Source: Roseiarcus sp963807735 (GTDB taxonomy: Bacteria > Pseudomonadota > Alphaproteobacteria > Rhizobiales > Beijerinckiaceae). Taken from it: 64,000 bases of DNA. A program made the translations under genes and the position numbers. The stretch covers positions 1 through 64,000 of the forward strand of contig CAWEDI010000005.1 of assembly GCA_963807735.1 (NCBI GenBank). Direction: 5' to 3'. The first letter of the stretch is position 1. Each line of letters begins with the position of its first letter. A model generated the notes under the pieces. That model saw only the letters and a list, made by a program, of their open reading frames with translations, was not told the DNA's origin and did no database searches. Positions 28,168 through 38,911 of this stretch are shown piece after piece.

Positions 28168-29101
28168 ATCGCCTGGCGCTCGCGAGCCAGCCGTTCCTGC
28201 AACGGCGAGAGGCTGACGGCGGCGACCAGGATGGCGCCATAGGCGACTTGCAGGACGAACGTCGAGACGTTGAAGAACGTCAGCACGCTTTGCAGCAGAA
28301 AGATGTCGACGCGCCGATCGCGGCGCCGAGAAGGCCGCCGCGTCCGCCGGCGAGACTGACGCCGCCGAGCGCCGCGGACGAGATCGCCAGCAGCGTGTAG
28401 TTCGGCCCGACATTCGGATCGGCCGAGCCGATCAGCGCCGTCAGCGAAAGCGCCGCCGCCCCGGCGAACGCGCCGCCGAGCGCATAGGCGATCCACCGGA
28501 CCGCGATGACATTGACGCCCGCGGTGAACGCGGCGCGGTCGTCGCTGCCGACCGCCATCAACTGCCCGTAGATCGGCAACCGCGTGAAGCCGAGCCAAAG
28601 CAGGACGATCAAAGCGATCGGCGCAAACGAGAACGTGTGCGACAGCGAGCGCAGCCATTCCGGGATGGTGCCGATCGGCGCGGGCACGAGGGTGACGGTG
28701 AGGCCGGTCAGCACCAGATAGGCGCCGAGCGTCGCGATGATCGGTTGGATGCGCACCACCGTGGCAAACCAACCGTTGACCGCGCCGGTCGCTGCGCCAA
28801 GCAGGAGCGCGGCGGGAACGACGACGAACGGCGACGTGGCGCCGCCATCGCCGATCACCAGCACAACCAGCACGGCGTTGATGAACCCCATCAACGGGCC
28901 GACCGACACGTCGATGCCGCCGCGGCCGCCTAGGATCGGCGGGGTCGCCGCCAGCGCGGCGCCGATCAGCGGCGACGCCAGACCGATCAAAGCTCCCCAC
29001 GAGGTCGGCGCAAAGCGAACGGGATTGAGCCAGATGTTCGTCATCAACAGCCCGGCGAGCAGCGCGACGCCGGGGAGCAGGGGCGAGATCGACCGCCTCA
29101 T
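28168..29101 (-). CDS. Sugar ABC permease 1 (RbsC type), one frameshift
   Basis: The open frame starts at 29101 (MRRSISPLLPGVALLAGLLM) and shows the family segments GGRGGIDVSVGPLMGFINAV, NGWFATVVRIQPIIATLGA and GGVSLAGGRGGLLGAAIGA. A one-base loss near 28311 then shifts VDIFLLQSVLTFFNVSTFVL into another frame. In that frame no stop separates it from the next permease. The start overlaps the ATPase stop by four bases. Confidence 0.75.
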
Positions 29102-29850
29102 GTTTCCACCGCGTGGCCGAACATTGCGGCGATGACATTCGACGACGAGAGGCTGTCGCCGTGCAATCGCGCGACCAGCTCATTTTCGCGAAACACCAGC
29201 ACGCGGTCGCAAAGGTCGGTCAATTCCTCGATCTCCGTCGACAGGATCGCCAACGCCATGCCCTCGTCGGCGAGCTCACGGAATAGCTTATAGAGCACGG
29301 CGCGCGTCGCGGCGTCGACGCCCCGCGTCGGATCGTTCAACAGCAGCACGACGGGGTCGCGCGCCAGCAGACGGGCGAGCAGCACTTTTTGCTGATTGCC
29401 GCCGGAGAGCCGGGCGATGGATTGGTCGAGGTCGTCGGCGACGATTGAGAGCCGCTCGCGGAAGCGCTCGAACCGCCGCCGCCGCGCGGAGAGACTGATG
29501 AAACCCGCGCGCAGGTCGCGCGCGAGCGAGGCGACGGCGAAATTGTCGAGCACCGACAAATTCGGGAAAACGCCGGCAGTCCTTCGATCGCGCGGCAAGT
29601 AGGCGATCCCCTGGCGCGCCGCCGCCCGGAAGCCGCCGAGCGGACGGGCGCGTCCGCCGCGCTCCAAAGCGATCTCTCCGCGTGCGAAGCGTTCGAGTCC
29701 CGCCGCGGCGGCGAGAAAAGCCTCCTGCCCATGCCCGTCCAACCCCGCGAGACCGACAATTTCCCCGGCGCGCAACCGCTCGTCGAACGCGCGTTTGCCC
29801 GGCTTCAGCGCAACGTCGCTGAACGCCAACGTGGCGCGATCGTCACTCAT
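29098..29850 (-). CDS. Sugar ABC ATPase, C-terminal half (split RbsA)
   Basis: 250 residues corresponding to the second domain of an RbsA-type ATPase. It has the degenerate P-loop GLAGLDGHGQEAFLA, the signature LSGGNQQKVLLARLL and the Walker B LLLNDPTRGVDAAT. Its ATG overlaps the stop of the first half (ATGAGTGA, 29843-29850). In most CUT2 importers both halves are one polypeptide. A one-base indel at the joint or a true split gene are both possible. Confidence 0.8.
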   Translation of the reverse strand: MSDDRATLAFSDVALKPGKRAFDERLRAGEIVGLAGLDGHGQEAFLAAAAGLERFARGEIALERGGRARPLGGFRAAARQGIAYLPRDRRTAGVFPNLSVLDNFAVASLARDLRAGFISLSARRRRFERFRERLSIVADDLDQSIARLSGGNQQKVLLARLLARDPVVLLLNDPTRGVDAATRAVLYKLFRELADEGMALAILSTEIEELTDLCDRVLVFRENELVARLHGDSLSSSNVIAAMFGHAVET

Positions 29851-30598
29851 GGCGCCTCGCTGCGCGATCCGGCGCCATCATCGCCAGCAGTTGTTCGCTC
29901 GTCGCTTGATCGCTCGCGACCGTTCCGACAATTCGACCGCTCCGCAGCACCGAGATGCGATCCGACAAGCGCGCCACCTCGTCCATGCGATGCGAGATGA
30001 AGATGACGACCTTACCCTTCCTGGCCAAGCTCTCGATCTCGGAGAAGACGGCGTCTCGGTCTGCGTGATCGAGCGCGGCGGTCGCCTCGTCGAGGATCAG
30101 GATGTCAGGGTCGCGCGCCAGCGCCCGGGCGATCACCACGATCTGTTGTTGCGCCAGCGGCAGGTCGCCGGCTCTCGCGTCCGGCGCGATGGCCGTGCGG
30201 GATACGCGCTTGATTGTTTCCTCCGCCGCGCGCCTGCGTTCGCGCGGCGCAATGCGCCAGCGCCACAGGCTGTCGCGCCCGAGCAGGATGTTTTCCGCGA
30301 CATCGCGGTCGGGCGCGATCAGCACTTCCTGGAATACGGTCGCGAACCCTCTTGCTGCGAAGTCCGCGGGCCCGCGCGCGTCAATTGGCTCGCCGTCGAG
30401 CGCGACGGCGCCGGAATCTGCTGCCACGACGCCAGACAACAGTTTCACCAGCGTGCTTTTGCCGGAGCCGTTTTCGCCGAGGATCGCGTGAACCTCGCCG
30501 GCGCGGAACGCGATCGAAACATCGCTCAACGCGATCGTCCGGCCATATCTTTTCGAAACGCCGACGACAGCCAATCGTGGCGGCGGCGCCGGCGCCAT
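29843..30598 (-). CDS. Sugar ABC ATPase, N-terminal half (split RbsA)
   Basis: 251 residues: complete first nucleotide-binding domain with Walker A GENGSGKSTLVKLL, Q-loop TVFQE, signature variant LPLAQQQIVVIARAL, Walker B ILILDEATAALD and His-loop FISHRMDEV. It lies 28 bp after the true stop of the binding-protein gene. Confidence 0.85.
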   Translation of the reverse strand: MAPAPPPRLAVVGVSKRYGRTIALSDVSIAFRAGEVHAILGENGSGKSTLVKLLSGVVAADSGAVALDGEPIDARGPADFAARGFATVFQEVLIAPDRDVAENILLGRDSLWRWRIAPRERRRAAEETIKRVSRTAIAPDARAGDLPLAQQQIVVIARALARDPDILILDEATAALDHADRDAVFSEIESLARKGKVVIFISHRMDEVARLSDRISVLRSGRIVGTVASDQATSEQLLAMMAPDRAARRHE

Positions 30599-30625
30599 TC
30601 GGCTAGCGGCCGCGAGGCCGCAAGC

Positions 30626-31799
30626 CTAGGGGCACGCGCTCGGAACCTTCGAATAGTCCCAACCCTTCGTCGGCGCCGGCGCCTTGAAGTAGCCATCGAG
30701 CGTCGACTCCGGCATCGGGTCCGCTCGCCGGAATCGGGAACACCGACACGGCGTCCGGCGTCATGCACGCTTTGTAGATCGCGGGAAACTCCGCTTCGGT
30801 GATCGCCGGGATCGGCATCATCAGCGTGTTCAGCTTCGGCTTCTCGCCTTCGAGAACGCGCACGGCGACGCGGAACAGCGTCTCGGCGGTCCAGTGGGGC
30901 AGCACGCCGTGGCCGGTGAAGTGATATTTGTCTGGATTGGCTTTCCAGTAGCCGAGCGCGTCGCCGGTGATCGAGCCGGTGATCAACGGCGGCTTGCGCC
31001 CGGCCTGCGCGAACGCTTCGGCGACGACGCGGCTTTCGCTGCCCGTCGTCCACACCGCGTCGATCTTGCCGGGATAGGTCGCCAGCGCTTGCAGCACCGC
31101 GGTCTTGGTGACGTTGGCGGTCCAGTTGCCGTTGACCGTGCGAACGACTTTGAGCCCCGGCGCCTCCTTCAGGGCGCGATCGGCGCCGGCGCGCTCCTGA
31201 GCGACGATCGGATGGCCGGCGATGCCCTCGACCATCAGCACATCGGCCTTGCCGCCGGTTTCCTTGGCGATCGCCTTAATCATGTCGTAGCCCCACGCGG
31301 CGTAGTTGCTGTCGACATTGATCGCATAAGGACTGGTGACCGACCCGGCCGCCGTGATGAACGGAATGCCGGCGTCGTAGGCCGCCTTGATGACGTCGTT
31401 AAGCGCCGTCGCCGATCCGGCGATCGAAGTGATGACCGTGCATTTCTTGTCGATGAAGGCGCGGATCTGGTTGATCTGCTGGCCGACGTCGTTGTTGGAG
31501 TCCGACACTTCGAAACTCGCGTCGATTCCCGCCGCCTTCAGACCTTCGACGAGTCGCTTCAACTCGTTGGTGACCGAGACGCGCCAAGGGTTGCCCTGAT
31601 AGGATTCCGAATGGCACCATTTCCAGGGCGGCGCAGGCGTCTTGAAATTGTCGTAGGCGGAGGGCGCGAGCGGGCTTGTCGCGCCGATGTAGAGCGTCTT
31701 CAGATCCTCCGGCAATCCAGCCGTCAGATCCTCGGCGCGCGCCGCGGCGGTTGAAAGTCCCGCGGCCAGCGCTACAATCGCCAGTGCTTGCTTCAACAT
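30626..31799 (-). CDS. Sugar ABC binding protein (CUT2 type), late frameshift
   Basis: ATG 31799 follows GGGAGGAAGC. The signal peptide MLKQALAIVALAAGLSTAAA (cleaved after ARA) precedes an RbsB-like domain with KTLYIGATSPLAPS, VSDSNNDVGQQINQIRAFID, ITSIAGSATAL and WTTGSESRVVAEAF. Near 30720 an extra C shifts the frame. The other frame gives the expected end, PESTLDGYFKAPAPTKGWDY and PSACP, stopping at 30626. As sequenced the reading frame instead runs on to 30603. Confidence 0.85.
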
Positions 31800-31878
31800 T
31801 GCTTCCTCCCTTGAAGGAGCGCGGTTGGCGCGCTCCTGTCTGTTGTTCCACGCCGCGCCTAGTCGCGCCGAACGTCTC

Positions 31879-33047
31879 TCACAGGCCAAATTCCGTCCGC
31901 AGAGCCTCGCTGTGCTCGCCGATGCGCGGGGCCGCGCGGTGCGAGCGTCCGCGTTGACCATCTATGCGGATCGGCGAGCGCATCGTGCGCAGCGCCACGC
32001 CGTCGGCGCGACGAAGCTCCTGCACCATATCCAACAGCCGAAAATTCTCGCTGGCGAACAACTCCGACCAGTTGAGGACCTCCGAGCACCAGATGTCGTG
32101 CGGTTGCAGCCGTGCGAGCCATTCCGCCGTCGTGCGTTTCGCCAAGGTCTCGGCAATCTCCCGCTTGATCGCATCGCGTTGCCGGAAGGGAGCGTCGGCC
32201 GGCAGGTCGGCGAGCCCCGGCGTCTCCAACAAGGGCGCGAGTTTGGCGAGCGGCGTCATCGCCAGCGCCAGGTAGCTGTCGGCGGTGCGATAGACGCCGT
32301 AGGGCGCCGCGAGATAGGCGTGGGCGTTGCGGAATTTGGCGCGCTGCGGGTTTCGCCCGCCGTCGTTGAGATAGGTGGCGAGCACCTCAAACTGGAAGTC
32401 GACGAGCGCTTCAAGCAGACTTGTTTGAATATGCGCGCCGCGGCCGGTTGCGCGGCTGCGCACGAGCGCCGCAAGCGCGCCCTGAACGACAGCATTGCCG
32501 GCCAGGAGATCGGCGACCGCGAGCCCGAACGGCACGGGCCCTTGCTCCTCATCGCCGTTGAGCCACATGACGCCGGAACGCGCCTGCGCCAACAAATCCT
32601 GCCCGGGAAACCCGCGCCACGGCCCGTCTTCGCCATAGCCGGTAATCGAGGCGTAGACGATTCGCGGATTGATCGCCCGCGCCGTCTGATAGTCGAGGCC
32701 AAGCCGCTCGATGACGCCGGGGCGAAAGTTCTGGATGACGATATCGGCGCGCGCGATCAGCGTCTTGATCGCGCTCAAGCCTTCGGCGGACTTGAAATCC
32801 GCAGCGAAGCTTTCCTTGCCGCGATTGATGGCGTGAAACAAAGTCGAGTCGCCGCCGAGTTCGGTGTCCGAGAGATAGAGCCGGCGGCAGAGATCGCCGC
32901 CGTCCGGACGCTCAATCTTGATGACCCGCGCGCCGAGATCGCCGAGCCGCAGCGCAGCGAACGGGCCGGAGAGAAACTGGCTCATGTCGAGTACGATGAC
33001 GCCTTCGAGCAGCGCGACGTTGGCTTCGTCCTCCGCCGCCGCCTCGC

Positions 33048-33051
<4 letters not shown>
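31879..33051 (-). CDS. CaiB/BaiF (class III) CoA-transferase
   Basis: 390 residues. An N-terminal Rossmann part holds VIVLDMSQFLSGPFAALRLG and GARVIKIERPDGGD. The catalytic aspartate sits in GFPGQDLLAQARSG, and the middle motif is RATGRGAHIQTSLLEA. Enzymes of this class move CoA between acyl-CoA and a free carboxylate; the substrate cannot be read. It overlaps the preceding MaoC gene by four bases (ATGA), so the two are co-translated, and it opens toward the CUT2 importer genes. Confidence 0.88.
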
Positions 33052-33623
<572 letters not shown>

Positions 33624-33705
33624 GCCGACAGCCTCCCTTCGCGGGATTTTCGAACCCGTTCGCTTCCACTAAATCACGAATGAAGGCGTCCTTCAATAGG
33701 AAAGT

Positions 33706-34497
33706 CTAGTCGTCCTCCGCGCGCGCGACCCCGCCGATGGTCCGGCTCAACTCGTGGGCGGTTTGCATCAGCCTGTTGATGGCTTCTGTGATGTCAGGGG
33801 CCGTGGGCCGGCGAAGCGGGGCGAGATAGGGGCAGGTCAGCGCAGCAAGCGCGCTGCCGTCGGGCCCAAGAATCGGCGCCGAGAGATTGTAGACCCCGGA
33901 TGTTTGTTGGCTGGGCATCACCTCGTAGCCGCGCTGCCGGATCTGAGCGAGCCGCTCCTCAAGATCGTCAGGCATGTCGCTGTCGTCGGTTGGCTCCTCG
34001 TGCTCGGCGATCATCAGCGCGCGCTCCTCGGCCGAGCGGAACGCCAGCAACACATGACCCGACCCGGTGTTGAACAAGCCGACGCGCGCACCGACGCGAA
34101 TCGCAAGGCCCCAGTAACTTGGCGCGTCGATCTGCGCGATGACGATCACCTCCGAGCGATCGTAAACGGCGAGATGGTTGGCTTGCTGGGTTTGCAGCGC
34201 CAGCTCGCGCATCAGCGGCGTCGCCTGCGCGACCAGCCTGCGGATCGGCCGATGCAGATGCGCCAAGCCGAACAGCTTGAGCGTCAATTCATAACGATCG
34301 GCCTCATTGCGCAGGACGTAGCCGCGACGCACCAGACGGTCGAGCATGCGATAGTTTTCGTTGGCGCTACGCCCAAGCGCCTTGGCGATCTCGATCTGCG
34401 TCAATCCTCCGTCGACCGAGGCCAGCAATTCGAGAATGTCGAGACCCTTGTCGAGGGCCGGCGCCCGATAGCGATCCGGGTCCGAAGCGTCGTTCAT
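33706..34497 (-). CDS. IclR-family transcriptional regulator
   Basis: An N-terminal winged helix (LDILELLASVDGGLTQIEIA, MLDRLVRRGYV) and a C-terminal IclR effector domain ending QIRQRGYEVMPSQQTSGVYN and APILGPDGSALAAL. ATG 34497 is chosen because the family begins near MNDASDPDRY; the frame extends upstream to 34578. It sits between the leftward CoA/importer genes and the rightward importer/catabolic operon, so it probably controls both. Confidence 0.87.
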   Translation of the reverse strand: MNDASDPDRYRAPALDKGLDILELLASVDGGLTQIEIAKALGRSANENYRMLDRLVRRGYVLRNEADRYELTLKLFGLAHLHRPIRRLVAQATPLMRELALQTQQANHLAVYDRSEVIVIAQIDAPSYWGLAIRVGARVGLFNTGSGHVLLAFRSAEERALMIAEHEEPTDDSDMPDDLEERLAQIRQRGYEVMPSQQTSGVYNLSAPILGPDGSALAALTCPYLAPLRRPTAPDITEAINRLMQTAHELSRTIGGVARAEDD

Positions 34498-34650
34498 GGC
34501 GATAGTCTTGGCCTTTGAGCCGGGCGTCGTTGACACGTTTAGGGCAATATGATTTATCCGTAAACGTTTCATGCGCATTTAACGGGCTAGTCAACGTCCA
34601 GCGCTGCGACTGTCGGGCGTTTCGCAAGACCGGACAAAGGGGAGGATGGA
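34498..34650. promoter_or_regulatory. IclR / rightward operon intergenic region
   Basis: A short AT-rich gap. AAACGTTT (34562-34569) is a perfect 8-bp palindrome, and ACACGTTTA precedes it at 34533-34541; either could be part of an IclR operator. GGGGAGGA just before ATG 34651 is a strong ribosome site. Promoter boxes are not certain. Confidence 0.4.
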
Positions 34651-35964
34651 ATGAAGCGTCTTTTGATGTTCGCCTCGGCCATCGCGCTGTCGGCGGCGGC
34701 GGGCGAAACGGCGAGCGCGGATCAACCCGGTTCGTTTCCCGGCGTGACCATCGACGCCAAGTTGATCGGCGGTCAGCAGTACGAGGCGCTCTACACGCGC
34801 ATCGCGGAATGGGAGAAGGCGACCGGCGCCAAGGTCAACATCCTCTCCAAGAAGAACGGTTTCGACATCGACAAGGAGTTGAAGTCGGACATCGCCGCCA
34901 ACACCGTTACGTGGTGCGTCGGCTGGAACCACACCTCGTTCGCGCCCCAATACACGAGCCTCTACACCGATCTCAACAAGATCGTGCCGGCTGATGAGAT
35001 CGCCAAATATGTGCCGGGAGTCATCAAGGCGTCGACGATTGGCGGCAAACTCACCATGTTGCCGCGGGCGCAGTTCGATGTCTCCGCGTTGTACTATTTG
35101 AAGAGCAACTACACCGACGACGCCAAAAAGAGCGAGTTCAAGGCGAAATACGGCTACGACCTCGCCCCGCCGACGACGTGGAAGCAGGTGACCGATCAGG
35201 CGGTGTTCTTCTCCAAGCCGCCGAATTTCTACGGCACCGAATTCGCCGGCAAGGAGGAGGCGATCAACGGCCGGTTCTACGAGATGGTGGTCGCCGAAGG
35301 CGGTCAATATCTCGACGCGTCCGGCAAGCCCGCGTTCAACTCGGACGCCGGCGTCCGCGCGCTCGATTGGTTCGTCAATCTCTACAAGGCCAAGGCTGTT
35401 CCGCCTGGAACAACCAATTATCTCTGGGACGATCTCGGCCAGGGCTTCGCGTCAGGCACCGTGGCGCTTGACCTCGATTGGCCGGGCTGGGCGACCTTCT
35501 TCAACGATCCGAAATCTTCGAAGGCGGCCGGCAATGTCGGCATTATCGTCCAACCTGCGGGTTCGTCGGGCAAGCACACCGGCTGGTCGGGCACGCACGG
35601 CTTCTCTGTGACCGAAGCCTGCCCGCACAAGGACGCCGCCGCGTCCCTGGCGCTGTGGTTGACCAACGACGACAGCCAGAAGATCGAGGCTGGGAACGGC
35701 TCGCTGCCGACCCGACCCAGCGTCTGGGCTTGGGACATAGCACAAGCCGCCAACGACCCCTACAAGAAACAAGTGCTGGCGACGTTCCAGGAGGCCGCCA
35801 ACTACGCCTTCCCGGTGCCGCCACTGCCGGAATGGATCGAAATCTCCAACGCCGTCTATCCGGAGTTGCAGGCCGCCATTCTTGGCGACAAATCCGCCAA
35901 GGCGGCGCTCGACACGGCCGCGGACAAGGCGACAAAGATCCTTCAGGACGCCGGCAAACTGTGA
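34651..35964 (+). CDS. ABC binding protein, CUT1 (UgpB/MalE) type
   Basis: 437 residues. Signal peptide MKRLLMFASAIALSAAAGET, cleaved near ASA. A family-1 solute-binding fold follows, with LYTDLNKIVPADEIAKYVPG, LPRAQFDVSALYYLKSNY, KEEAINGRFYEMVVAEGGQY and TEACPHKDAAASLALWLTND. First gene of the rightward operon, followed by its two permeases and ATPase. It would bind a sugar or oligosaccharide in the periplasm. Confidence 0.9.
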   Translation: MKRLLMFASAIALSAAAGETASADQPGSFPGVTIDAKLIGGQQYEALYTRIAEWEKATGAKVNILSKKNGFDIDKELKSDIAANTVTWCVGWNHTSFAPQYTSLYTDLNKIVPADEIAKYVPGVIKASTIGGKLTMLPRAQFDVSALYYLKSNYTDDAKKSEFKAKYGYDLAPPTTWKQVTDQAVFFSKPPNFYGTEFAGKEEAINGRFYEMVVAEGGQYLDASGKPAFNSDAGVRALDWFVNLYKAKAVPPGTTNYLWDDLGQGFASGTVALDLDWPGWATFFNDPKSSKAAGNVGIIVQPAGSSGKHTGWSGTHGFSVTEACPHKDAAASLALWLTNDDSQKIEAGNGSLPTRPSVWAWDIAQAANDPYKKQVLATFQEAANYAFPVPPLPEWIEISNAVYPELQAAILGDKSAKAALDTAADKATKILQDAGKL

Positions 35965-36036
35965 CGCTCAACCGCCGACGCCGCGCCGTCGTCGGCGGCG
36001 CGAGCGCCAGATTCTAGGCGAGGACATGTCGGTTCG

Positions 36037-36933
36037 ATGAGGTCGTTTCGCGTCAGCGCGCCGGTGCTTTTGCTGACGCCGGCGGTTGTCGTGCTGGCGG
36101 CGGTGATCGCGCTGCCGTTGGCGTTCTCACTCTATTCGAGCTTCACTGCGTTCCGCCTGACGCGACCGGAAAGCCTGTGGGTCTTCGTCGGGCTCCGCAA
36201 TTACCGCACCGCGCTGACGGATCCGGTCTTCCTCGTCGCGTTCCTGCGCACGGTCGTGTTACTGGCTGTCGCCCTGAATGTCGAGATGCTGCTCGGTCTC
36301 GGACTGGCGCTGTTGGTTGAGCGAGCGGTGCGCGGCGTGCGGGTGATCCGCACTTTGATGATGTTCCCGATGATGTTCTCGCCGATTCTCGTCGGGTTTC
36401 AATTCAAGTTCCTGTTCAACGACAATGTCGGCCTCGTCAACAATGCTCTGCAATCGCTCGGGATCACCCAAACCGCGATCCCCTGGTTGATCGACGGCAA
36501 TCTCGCGTTCTTGGCGATATTGACAGCGGAGGTCTGGTCGTCGACGCCGGTGTTCGCCATTCTCATTCTCGCCGGATTGCTGGCGATGCCCAGGGAGCCT
36601 CTGGAGGCGGCGCGGGTTGACGGCTGCACCCCCTGGCAAAGCTTTCGCTATGTGACCTGGCCGTTCATCATGCCGTTCGCCTATATCGCGATGACGATCC
36701 GCTCGCTCGACGTCGCGCGCGCCTACGACATCGTCAAGATCATGACCGATGGCGGTCCGGCGCGGCGAACCGAGCTGATCTGGACGCTGGTCGCGCGAAC
36801 CGCGTATAGCGATGCGCGCATGGGCGCCGCCAACGCGATGGCTTACGCCTCGATCCTGCTGTCGATCGCCTTCACCGTCTATTTCTTTCGCAAGCTCGCG
36901 GCCGCGCGTGCGCAACTTGCCGCGGAGTGGTGA
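36037..36933 (+). CDS. ABC permease, MalF/UgpA type
   Basis: 298 residues with six predicted membrane spans and the EAA loop PREPLEAARVDGCTPWQSFR that docks onto the ATPase. It lies 72 bp after the binding-protein gene, and its stop precedes the next permease by one base. Confidence 0.92.
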   Translation: MRSFRVSAPVLLLTPAVVVLAAVIALPLAFSLYSSFTAFRLTRPESLWVFVGLRNYRTALTDPVFLVAFLRTVVLLAVALNVEMLLGLGLALLVERAVRGVRVIRTLMMFPMMFSPILVGFQFKFLFNDNVGLVNNALQSLGITQTAIPWLIDGNLAFLAILTAEVWSSTPVFAILILAGLLAMPREPLEAARVDGCTPWQSFRYVTWPFIMPFAYIAMTIRSLDVARAYDIVKIMTDGGPARRTELIWTLVARTAYSDARMGAANAMAYASILLSIAFTVYFFRKLAAARAQLAAEW

Positions 36934-36934
36934 G

Positions 36935-37801
36935 ATGACGCGCAACGACACTTCGCGAAGAATGCGCGGCCTCTCGGCGCTGGCGCAGGCGTGCGGGCTG
37001 TTTGTCGCCATGCTGGTCATCTGTCTGCCGGGTCTGTGGATCATTATCAGCTCGCTGCGGCCGACCGTCGAGATCATGGCGAAGCCCGCGGTGTGGATAC
37101 CGCAGCATCTTTCGCTGGACGCGTTCTTCGCGATGTTCAGCGTGCTCGGCCATGGCGCCATTCCGGTTGGCGATTATTTCCGCAACTCCCTCATCATATC
37201 GGCGACTTCGACAATCATCGCCGTGGCGATCGGCATGAGCGGAGGTTACGCGTTCGCGCGCTACCGGTTTCGCGGCAAATCGGCGCTCTTCCTCGGCTTC
37301 ATGCTGACGCGCACGGTGCCGGGCATCGCGCTGTCGCTGCCGCTGTTCATCATTTTCGCGCGGCTCGGCGTCATCGATACGCACTACGCCCTGATTTTGG
37401 TCTATGTCGCACTCAACATACCGTTCACGCTATGGTTGATCGACGGATTCTTCCGCCAGGTTCCGCTCGACATGGCGGAAGCCGCGCAAGTCGACGGCTG
37501 CACCCGCTGGCAGGCGTTCTGGCAGGTCGAGTTTCCGCTCGCCGGACCGGGCATCGCCTCCTCCGCGATCTTCGCGTTTCTGACCTCGTGGAACGAATTC
37601 GCGCTCGCCTCGCAATTGACCCGCTCGATCAACTCCAAGACGCTGCCGGTCGGCTTGCTGGATTACACCTCCGAATTCACCATCGATTGGCGCGGCATGT
37701 GCGCTCTCGCCGTCGTGATGGTGGCGCCGGCGCTGGCGCTGACGTTCGTCATCCAACGCCATCTTGTATCAGGGCTCACGGCCGGCGCGGTGAAAGGATA
37801 G
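36935..37801 (+). CDS. ABC permease, MalG/UgpE type
   Basis: The start is ATG 36935, directly after the previous stop (GTGGTGAGATGACG). About 288 residues with six spans and the EAA loop PLDMAEAAQVDGCTRWQAFW. It pairs with the MalF-type permease as the heterodimeric pore. It ends two bases before the ATPase start. Confidence 0.92.
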   Translation: MTRNDTSRRMRGLSALAQACGLFVAMLVICLPGLWIIISSLRPTVEIMAKPAVWIPQHLSLDAFFAMFSVLGHGAIPVGDYFRNSLIISATSTIIAVAIGMSGGYAFARYRFRGKSALFLGFMLTRTVPGIALSLPLFIIFARLGVIDTHYALILVYVALNIPFTLWLIDGFFRQVPLDMAEAAQVDGCTRWQAFWQVEFPLAGPGIASSAIFAFLTSWNEFALASQLTRSINSKTLPVGLLDYTSEFTIDWRGMCALAVVMVAPALALTFVIQRHLVSGLTAGAVKG

Positions 37802-37803
37802 CG

Positions 37804-38910
37804 ATGGCGACCGTCACACTGCAACGGTTGGTGAAGCGCTACGGCGCCGTCGAGGCGGTGCGCAGCATCAACCTTGCGATCAAGGATCGCGAGTTCGTGG
37901 CTCTCGTCGGCCCCTCGGGCTGCGGCAAGTCGACGACTCTGCGCATGATCGCAGGTCTCGAAGACATCACCGAGGGCGAGATCCGCATCGGCGACGAACT
38001 TGTCAATGACCTGCCGCCGCGGTCGAGAAACATCTCGATGGTGTTTCAATCTTACGCGCTCTATCCACATATGACTGTCGAAGAAAACTTGGGGTTTTCG
38101 CTGAAGATCGCCAAGCGGCCGTCGGCGGAGATCAAGCGCCGGGTTGACGAGGCGGCGGCGATACTCCACCTCGCGCCGTTGCTGGATCGCCGCCCCTCGC
38201 AACTGTCCGGCGGCCAGCGGCAACGGGTCGCCATGGGTCGCGCGATCGTGCGCAACCCCGATGTTTTCCTTTTTGACGAGCCGCTCTCCAATCTCGACGC
38301 CAAGCTGCGTGGCGAGATGCGGACAGAGATCAAGAAATTGCACGCGCGGGTGCCGTCAACCGTGATATATGTCACCCACGATCAGGTGGAGGCAATGACC
38401 TTGGCCGATAGGATCGTCATCATGCGCGACGGTCACATCGAACAGGTCGGCTCGCCGGACGAAGTGTTTCATCACCCGGCAACCCGATTCGTCGCGGCTT
38501 TTATCGGCTCACCTTCGATGAACCTTGTCGAAGCGGAGATCAACGACGGTCAGCTCGTATTCGCCAACAACGATCGCCTGCCGCTTCCGGCCCGATTCAG
38601 TCACTCAGCGATGAAGGGCCGCCAAGTCGTGTTCGGTTTGCGCCCCGACGATCTCTATCCAAGTCATCACGGTCTCGCCTCAGACGCCGGCGGCGCGGTT
38701 CACGAACAGGCGCTCACTGTCAATCTGACCGAGCCGCTCGGCAACGAAACGCTGGTGTTCGCGCAATTTGCGGGGCGGGAGTGGGTGTCGCGCATGCTGA
38801 ATCCGCGGCCACTCGCCGCCGGCGCCTTGATCCCGTTCTGTTTCAATCTCGCCAGCGCGCACCTGTTCGACGCCGCCAGCGGCGCAGCGCTGATTGGCGA
38901 GGGAGGCTGA
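37804..38910 (+). CDS. ABC ATPase, MalK/UgpC type
   Basis: 368 residues. Walker A GPSGCGKSTTLRMIAG, Q-loop MVFQSYALYPHMTVEEN, signature LSGGQRQRVAMGRAI, Walker B DVFLFDEPLSNLDAKL and switch His YVTHDQVEAM are all present. A C-terminal TOBE/OB region (from ~240) follows, as in sugar importers whose ATPase also serves in regulation. It energises the CUT1 importer encoded just upstream. Confidence 0.94.
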   Translation: MATVTLQRLVKRYGAVEAVRSINLAIKDREFVALVGPSGCGKSTTLRMIAGLEDITEGEIRIGDELVNDLPPRSRNISMVFQSYALYPHMTVEENLGFSLKIAKRPSAEIKRRVDEAAAILHLAPLLDRRPSQLSGGQRQRVAMGRAIVRNPDVFLFDEPLSNLDAKLRGEMRTEIKKLHARVPSTVIYVTHDQVEAMTLADRIVIMRDGHIEQVGSPDEVFHHPATRFVAAFIGSPSMNLVEAEINDGQLVFANNDRLPLPARFSHSAMKGRQVVFGLRPDDLYPSHHGLASDAGGAVHEQALTVNLTEPLGNETLVFAQFAGREWVSRMLNPRPLAAGALIPFCFNLASAHLFDAASGAALIGEGG

Positions 38911-38911
38911 C

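Noticed and set aside
27152..28216. 354-codon open frame on the plus strand
   Set aside because: It is Arg-rich, low-complexity and exactly antisense to permease 2; high GC makes long antisense frames common here.
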